From assembly GCA_008933995.1 (NCBI GenBank), contig WARS01000043.1:844501-908500 (forward strand): a DNA stretch of 64,000 bases. Reading direction: 5' to 3'. The stretch comes from Datnioides undecimradiatus. Taxonomy: Eukaryota; Chordata; Actinopteri; Lobotiformes; Datnioididae. This document shows positions 57,997-64,000 of the stretch, in pieces (the first letter of the stretch is position 1; each line of letters begins with the position of its first letter). The notes beneath the pieces are model-generated. The model was given only the letters and a program-made list of their open reading frames with translations. It searched no databases and had not been told where the DNA came from. A program made the position numbers and the translations under genes.

Positions 57997-59099
57997 TCAA
58001 ATAGATTTGTTGCCAGTGTTGGACTCCAAGGTAGGCTGCAAGGTTTTAGATGTATTAAAATATGTTAAAATGTAAAGTCAAATGCTTTTTTTTTGTTTGT
58101 TTTTCTTCCATTTGTGCCTGTTGAGAATGTTGTTGAGAATGTACATATTGCAAGACGAGCTGTACCTAATCCTGACTTTGATCATTTGTCAAAAACTGAA
58201 CTATGACAGTTCCTATGAAATCTTTTCTTGTATTGTCTTTCCTGCAGTGCAGACATGGTAAATCCACTTTGATAAAAAACTTGTTTTCTTCAACAGGATT
58301 ACAACACCAGACAGGCCTGTCTGTATCTTGCTGCTGTCTTTTTGCTTGTGCCCAGGGCTTCATTAAACCTATCGCAAAAGAAAAAGATCTAGGTCTTCAT
58401 TGAGTGCACAAAAGCATGTGTGACAATCCTGAGAAAAACAAGTTGCATCATGCATCATGGAACAGAAGCACTTAAACAAAAGGCTGCAGGAAATGTAAAA
58501 CAAGTACTTCTCAGACAGGGACAGGCCAAGCACGGTATGGGGTATTTGATCATTTTGCAATGTGACTCACACACCACCCATTTAGAAACCACTGTCAGTA
58601 TTGATTACTTCACCTCCTCTTGAAAAAGGTGGTTAAACAAGACCTAATCAGCCATACCAAGCTGAATTTTCATCACATCTTAAGTGGAAAAGGTAGACAA
58701 TTGATTTAATGCTTTGAAAATATATAACGTCAGATCGTCATTTTTTACTTCATAACTGAATGGGTTTTTTTGTCAGCTCTTCTGATGGAGCACGGACAAC
58801 GATGAAGTGATTTGAGGACGAGTAAAGTCTGATGAAGTCCGAGATTGACTGGTGGGAAGTCAACCTGAAGTCTGAAAGTCTGTACAAACAACCCCAACTT
58901 TGTGCAAGTGCCGTGGATCAACGCAATCATCGCTCCTCACCTGCCCTACTCTATACCTGCAGCTGTAATTTCAGATCATTTCGCTTTGTTCACTTTGCAT
59001 GCGGCCAGTCCTGACAACCATATGCAGGTTTAAACCTACAATGACAAATCAAGTAAAAGGAGGCAACAAAAGCACTTACACTGTGGAAACGAAGTACCC

Positions 59100-59420
59100 C
59101 CAAGTACCGTCAATTGCAGTGGAGCCCTCCCTGCGCTCGTTAATCGGGCTTAGCATGATTAGCTTCACATACTAACACATGGCACAGAGAAACGTGTGTA
59201 ATATGGGTATTTCTAGCCATCTGGCAAATGCAATCCAATATGTGCTGTTTTTATCATTAGATATCTGATATAATTGCACTGAGTGTGATGATGTGCGGAC
59301 ACAAAGCATTGAGCTAGAAGGGTCTAAAAGATGAGCTGTTGAGTCGGGTGTTGCTCGCCATCGGCGCAGTTGGAAACCCTAACGGAGGCTAATTAATTTA
59401 AATCTTAAAAAGAAATATCG
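59100..59420. promoter_or_regulatory. Candidate conserved non-coding block
   Basis: CTCGTTAATCGGGCTTAGCATGATTAGC and GGAGGCTAATTAATTTAAATC hold dense ATTA-core words, with CpGs kept in between (TCGCCATCGGCGC near 59356-59368). Repeat-free. Enhancer-like texture. Confidence 0.25.
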
Positions 59421-62175
59421 CTCATTGAATGTTGGTTGAACTGTGCTGCATCAGTCAAAGCAGCAAAACAGACAGCTAATATGAAAACGCTCGCTTGATA
59501 CACAACAACAACTCTGGTTTCTTTTCGGTTTCCAAGTATTAATTTCTAATTAGTCACAGCAACTCGATGTGTTGTACGCGGTTTAGTTTTCATCAGAGCA
59601 GAATGGAGTATGTCGTGCAGTATGTTCAGCATGAATTTGTTTTTGTTTGAACCGTGCGTTTAAATACTAACGGCAATTAAATATTCGTCAAAACTTTTGA
59701 CCTCAGTGTGTTGTATTTGTTTCACTAATGCTACAATGCTGGTGTTCAGCATGGCGGATCCATATAACAGGATTAACAATTAGAAAAAGTACCTCTTAAC
59801 TCCAGGGTTTCGGGCTGTTAGCTTTAAAGCCAGGTTCACACAAATTCAAGGTTTAGCCAAGCAATCCCCGTAAATACTATGAAACCTTAATGAATGCAAT
59901 ACACCACATGTTTGCATTAATTAAACAGCATGCAGGAGAAAATGTAAAGACCTACGCTCAGAGTTCATGATGGCTCAACTTCTTCAGCTTGCTGCCACAA
60001 AATGTCATGTGACCATAGCAACTGCAGAAGCTAATTTTACCAAAAACCGATTTCCTTGAATTACGCAGTTCTTCAATAGCAGAAAACGGACAGATCAATG
60101 AAAAGAGGGGGGTTTGGTAAAACGTTATCTTAGAAGTCTGACTATCCAGTTCATGTACTAGCTAACAAAACCTATACCGATAATATATACACACCATAAA
60201 GGTGTGAGAAGGTGGACAACGGCTGCTGCTACAAAGCTCCTACAAAGAACCGCTACTTCAACTGGCAGATACGGCTCTCGATGGGGAGAACACCAGACCC
60301 TTTCTGAATCAGCGAGCGAATCAGAAATGAAGGCAGTGATTCAAGGTAACGAAAGATAATGTCTAATTAACAGTTCTTTGCCACAATTTTAATCTGTTGA
60401 CCCGCAAAATCCCATTAATTTCATGTTTTACTCACATCCACTCTGGTATCAAAAACCAAACTCTGTTGGCATTTGTCCGGCTTTAGGAGACTTTCTTAAT
60501 TGAAATCACGCATGCTGTAAGTGTATTTCAGTCAGTTTCTGTTAAAATGAACCATATTTTATTTCATTATTTGATTTATTATGTTAACACTTTATTGAGC
60601 TACTAAAAGATTAAAGGTTTGAGCTTGTACAACAAAATTAATCTCGTTTTGCATTGATTACTCCTCTGACTTAATACATGCAACCAGGATACTGTGACAA
60701 TGACTGTTCAAGCTCTACAATTACTTGAAATGTGTCTGTTTTCCATTTATAAGAAACTACATAATAAAGTCTGTCTTGATGATAGGAAAAAAAGAAATAT
60801 TTTTTAGATAATTTCAGGTTCTTTGTCGGCGTTTCCCTTCCTCCTTTGCTGAACATGATCAAACCCACTTTAAATCTGCTTTCACTAACCTAACGTGACA
60901 ATTTCCAGGATAGCAACGGCACAGATTTTCTTGTAAAAAGATAAATTACTATTTGCACCTCCGTTCTGTGTTCCACACTCAGCTTTTCATACGTCTTGGA
61001 AGACTCACAAGCCGCCTGAGAAGGTACAGTTGGTATAGATCATTTTTACGGTCATCGCAATACCAGTAACTGCAGGCTAGTAACAGCAACGTCTGCTTCC
61101 ATTTCGTCGCTCTCCCCTGAGCTATCGGGTTTTTTACTAGATCCCCATAAACCTCAGGCAACATTTCCACCCCGTCTTTGATTAGTTGTATTGGCAATTA
61201 AAATAAAACAACCTGCTTATGTCTTTAATAAAAACAGCATCAATGTAGTTGCCACACTGTTTTTAAAAAATGATAATTAACAAGAGATTCTGCAATAATT
61301 GGGTACATCATGCTCCACTGCTTTCCGTTCTTCTGTGCCATGTCGTCCCCTTAGAACCTAGCCAGAACAATTCGGGACTGCTGAATGGGCACAGTAGCTG
61401 GCATGGCACTGTGAGCTGCTCTTATCACGTTAAGCACAATGATAGGGATTGGTACAAGGGAAAGGCTTTCATGATTCTGGATTCGTGCCCCTGGGCTGCA
61501 ATCACCCTCACCAAACCTCGCATACCCAATGTTCAGCCCTGGGGCTGCAAGTGTTTGTGCCTCCATTTTGAGACCACTCTTGTAGAAGTACAGACTTGCG
61601 CATCACCGTGCACAACGCCGCAATGTAACATTTATAAACTGCGTCAACAATATCTTTGAAGCACAGTATGATTATGAAACAGTAATTCGACAAGTTTTTT
61701 TGTGTATTACGAGGTAGATTACAACTACTACTACCATATTTTTGAATGGAGCAGGACGACGCTACATAGTGTACAGCTGCTCTTATGTCTAATGTAGATT
61801 AAAAAGCATCCAGAGGGGGTGTAAAGTCCTGCGTCAGAGGCTCAGAGCTAACGCTCATCAGTTCTTTATCACATATAATGCTGAGTTGACAAAGAGATGT
61901 CAAAAGCGATGTTATTTTTTAATCTGCGCCGACTGAATGCAAAATTTTTTTAAAAAAAGGCTGTATGTGAAAAGAACAGTGTGTTCTGCTGGCCTACTTT
62001 GAAAAGCCACCCACGGATTCACCCGCTATCAATGCACCTGCGGGTGAGTTTGTGTATAACTACCATCTTCAAGAGGGAATCTGTCATAACGCAACGATGC
62101 CAGAAACTCTTTCAATCATGTCAGTGTCCAAATTGCCTCTCTAGCTCATAATATATGTAAAGATAAACAAGGAGA
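59421..62175. other. Intergenic DNA
   Basis: AT-leaning, with ATTTATTA-type stretches near 60545-60600. The interval 61270-61660 is of higher GC content and contains a 129-codon plus frame (ATT-type start) with many Cys and Trp, plus a 71-codon minus frame. The product is not recognised and is probably not real. Confidence 0.45.
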
Positions 62176-62920
62176 GCTTCCTTTTCTTGACAGGTTCTCT
62201 TCCTTGACTATTATCTTCTGCATCCATTTCCCTAAATGTCAGGCATTTTATTTTCAGAGTAGCTTTTGTTTTAAGAGGTGGTGTCGAGGACTTCTTGACC
62301 TGTATCTGTTCGCAGCTCTGAGAATATTCATTGCCGACACGTGGTTATCAAAATCTATAACAAGTCATGCATTAAGCCCTGCTGTTTTTCCCCAAGGAAC
62401 ACATTTATTCATGCTAATAGAGGCACAGAAGATTAACTTACCATACTGGAGTAGAGGCAAAGTACATGCCTGCTTTCACCCAGGAGAGCGGATAGGTGTC
62501 GAAACAGATTCAGTCTGAAACACAAAGGAGAGACGACTTGTGTAAGGACGCGCAGTAATGACTTCTGTTATTCCACGAGACAGACACGTAGGAAACATTT
62601 GGACTGTCGGCACGCGGGAAGCTCGTGTCATCCACTCGTTGTACTCCACGTCACGCTGGATAAGAGCATCAGCTGGGTGCCTAAAACACAGATGTAAATC
62701 CAAGATTTTATGCAGCTCCCATCTTGCAGGACTCCACGGAGGCCTGTGAAAACTTGAAAATACGAGTCAATACCTCTGAACTGGCTGGTATATGGATCCC
62801 AGACACACGCTGTAGCTTCAATCAGAGATATAGTCCCAATATTGAGCTGCACAACCACACGCCAGTTTATCGCTTACAAATCATTTGGGAACTTGTCATC
62901 TCCAACCTTTTCTGATTTGA
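62176..62920. promoter_or_regulatory. Candidate conserved non-coding stretch
   Basis: Even composition, CpG-containing and repeat-free. Frames of 60-104 codons occur on both strands. The plus frame 62724-62915 contains ELAGIWIPDTRCSFNQRY, which reads somewhat like protein but matches nothing I know. Either regulatory DNA or a relic. Confidence 0.2.
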
Positions 62921-63500
62921 AACAGAACAATTTAAAATGTGGATGAGAATAAATACGTGAATAAATGAAAACGGCTGTCAAGCGGAGTGAGGGATGGCTG
63001 ATATGCTGATTTATTCCATAAGACAACCAGGATGTGTCTATATATGTCACTGCAACATTAATACTTAATGTTATTATAATTATATGCCTTCAATGCCTCT
63101 GGTAGGATTTACACCAGCGCTGACGACTGTAGAGCGAAACGAGTAAAAACACTTTACAGCAGCATTTAGTAAACTCCCAACCAGCGCAGCTGTTTAAGAA
63201 TGAGTCTCCGTCTTTCGATAAAAACCCTCAATAACAGAAGTCATATTTTAGACATATTAATCCTGCCCGAGTTTAGTTTCAGTCAACGGCAGCTCAAAAT
63301 GTTTTCATCAAGTATCCACTTAGCAAAGAGCCTGTTGTGTTTTGTTTCTGACAGCCCCGTAAGAGCTCAGTTCCAATCCAGCACACAACCAGCATCAATT
63401 GTCTGTGAGTTGAGTAGGCTGACACACAGCAACACGTCCTGGTCTTTGTCTTGTTATATCTGCTGCTATAGGCCGAGGCTGCTGGGGGACATCCCATGAT
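62921..63500. other. Intergenic DNA
   Basis: AT-rich to 63,080, then unique. The 99-codon plus frame at 63200-63499 is Ser- and Leu-rich and unrecognised. Near 63458-63500 the texture changes to that of the pyrimidine-rich right end. Confidence 0.45.
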
Positions 63501-63760
63501 CGTCTCCACACTCCTCCTCTTCCCTCTCTCTCCTTAAACTCCATTACCTCTGTGTCCTCTCTCCCCTAGTGCTGTGCTTGTTTCTCTCTGGTCTCTCTCT
63601 CTGTACCTCTCTACAGATACCTGTGGCTCCAGAGCTGAACATCTGACCTGTGGCTCCACCGACCTGCCCCGTGTCCTCTGCTGCCTATTGCTGTCATTTG
63701 CTGTCATTATTCTATATTGTACTCTCTCTCTCTCTCTCTCAGAATTATAGGTTTAGGTTG
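63501..63760. repeat. Pyrimidine-rich, internally repetitive right end
   Basis: About 100 bases of CT-rich DNA (63510-63615) are followed by ACCTGTGGCTCCA at 63619-63631 and again at 63646-63658 (27-bp period), then TTGCTGTCAT twice near 63688-63708, and (CT)n at 63722-63740. The arrangement suggests part of an interspersed repeat that continues beyond the pyrimidine tract. I could not name the family. Confidence 0.4.
63722..63740. repeat. (CT)n microsatellite
   Basis: About nine uninterrupted CT units. Confidence 0.95.
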
Positions 63761-64000
63761 TCATTTACATACGCAGCACTCTCCTGGTCTGTGCCGCTTC
63801 TGTCTGCACTGGGTGGCTGCAGCCGCTGTCAGCCTGAAGCACTTTCAACGCAAAGGGACACGCCTCTGTGCAGCAGCATTCAAAACGTCAATGTTTAACT
63901 TTTGTTTGGGGAAAAGGTGTGTTTTTTAAAATCTAACACTGATGCTGCAGTTATTGGTTTGTCTGATCATTCCTAAAGACCGAGCACTCTAAATCTTAAC
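63761..64000. other. Right edge, nothing recognisable
   Basis: Unique sequence, GC-richer to 63,880 (TGGCTGCAGCCGCTGTCAGCC), then AT-rich. No frame of note. Confidence 0.45.

Larger units (their letters stand above)
56730..59095. other. Intergenic DNA
   Basis: A T13 run lies at 57597-57609 and a T-run near 58086-58104. CpG-bearing unique sequence occurs at 57100-57400. Frames are short and antiparallel. No gene or transposon recognised apart from the repeats listed separately. Confidence 0.45.

Noticed and set aside
1-64000. CRISPR arrays, prokaryotic operons, phage genes, rRNA or tRNA genes
   Set aside because: No regularly spaced repeats, no dense same-strand gene runs and no conserved RNA sequences were seen.

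Overview
The window looks like vertebrate, most probably teleost fish, nuclear DNA. Base composition is AT-leaning. Homopolymer and dinucleotide microsatellites are frequent, no prokaryotic operon structure is visible, a decayed fish-type Tc1 transposase is present, and one retroposon tail ends in the TTAATAAAGTATCTATCTATC-like motif common in teleost genomes. No complete protein-coding gene can be supported. The open frames are short, mostly begin at non-ATG codons, lie on both strands at random, and resemble no protein family I recognise. This is an inference from reading; no database search was possible.

Layout. Positions 1-14,300 are mostly unique sequence with several blocks that look like conserved non-coding (enhancer-type) DNA. 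These lie around 4.9 kb, 7.0-7.9 kb, 8.7-9.2 kb, 10.8-12.1 kb and 13.3-14.2 kb. The 13.3 kb block holds the longest uninterrupted frame of the window, and the 14.1 kb block holds an inverted pair of RBPJ (Notch effector) consensus sites plus a CRE palindrome. Positions 14,300-25,000 are AT-rich with AT palindromes, a probable degraded non-autonomous DNA transposon near 20.3-21.1 kb, and a purine tract with a G-quadruplex motif at 21.8 kb. Positions 25,000-37,600 contain further enhancer-like blocks (25.0, 30.3 and 31.8 kb) and a CpG-retaining block of unknown nature at 34.8-36.6 kb. Positions 37,600-49,000 are unremarkable. At 49.7-50.1 kb there is a Tc1/mariner transposase relic with stop codons and a frameshift; its glycine-rich motif has become a (GGT)n microsatellite. 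Positions 50,200-64,000 carry a LINE 3' tail (55.3 kb), several microsatellites, two CTCF-like motifs and a pyrimidine-rich, internally repetitive right end.

Interpretation. The window is best read as an intergenic gene desert or a very large intron, with regulatory elements scattered between transposon relics. A few splice-site-bounded micro-exon candidates are recorded with low confidence; none identifies a gene. No new biological system is evident. The best leads are the transposase-born microsatellite, the RBPJ pair, the long open frame at 13.3 kb and the CpG-retaining block at 35-36.5 kb.
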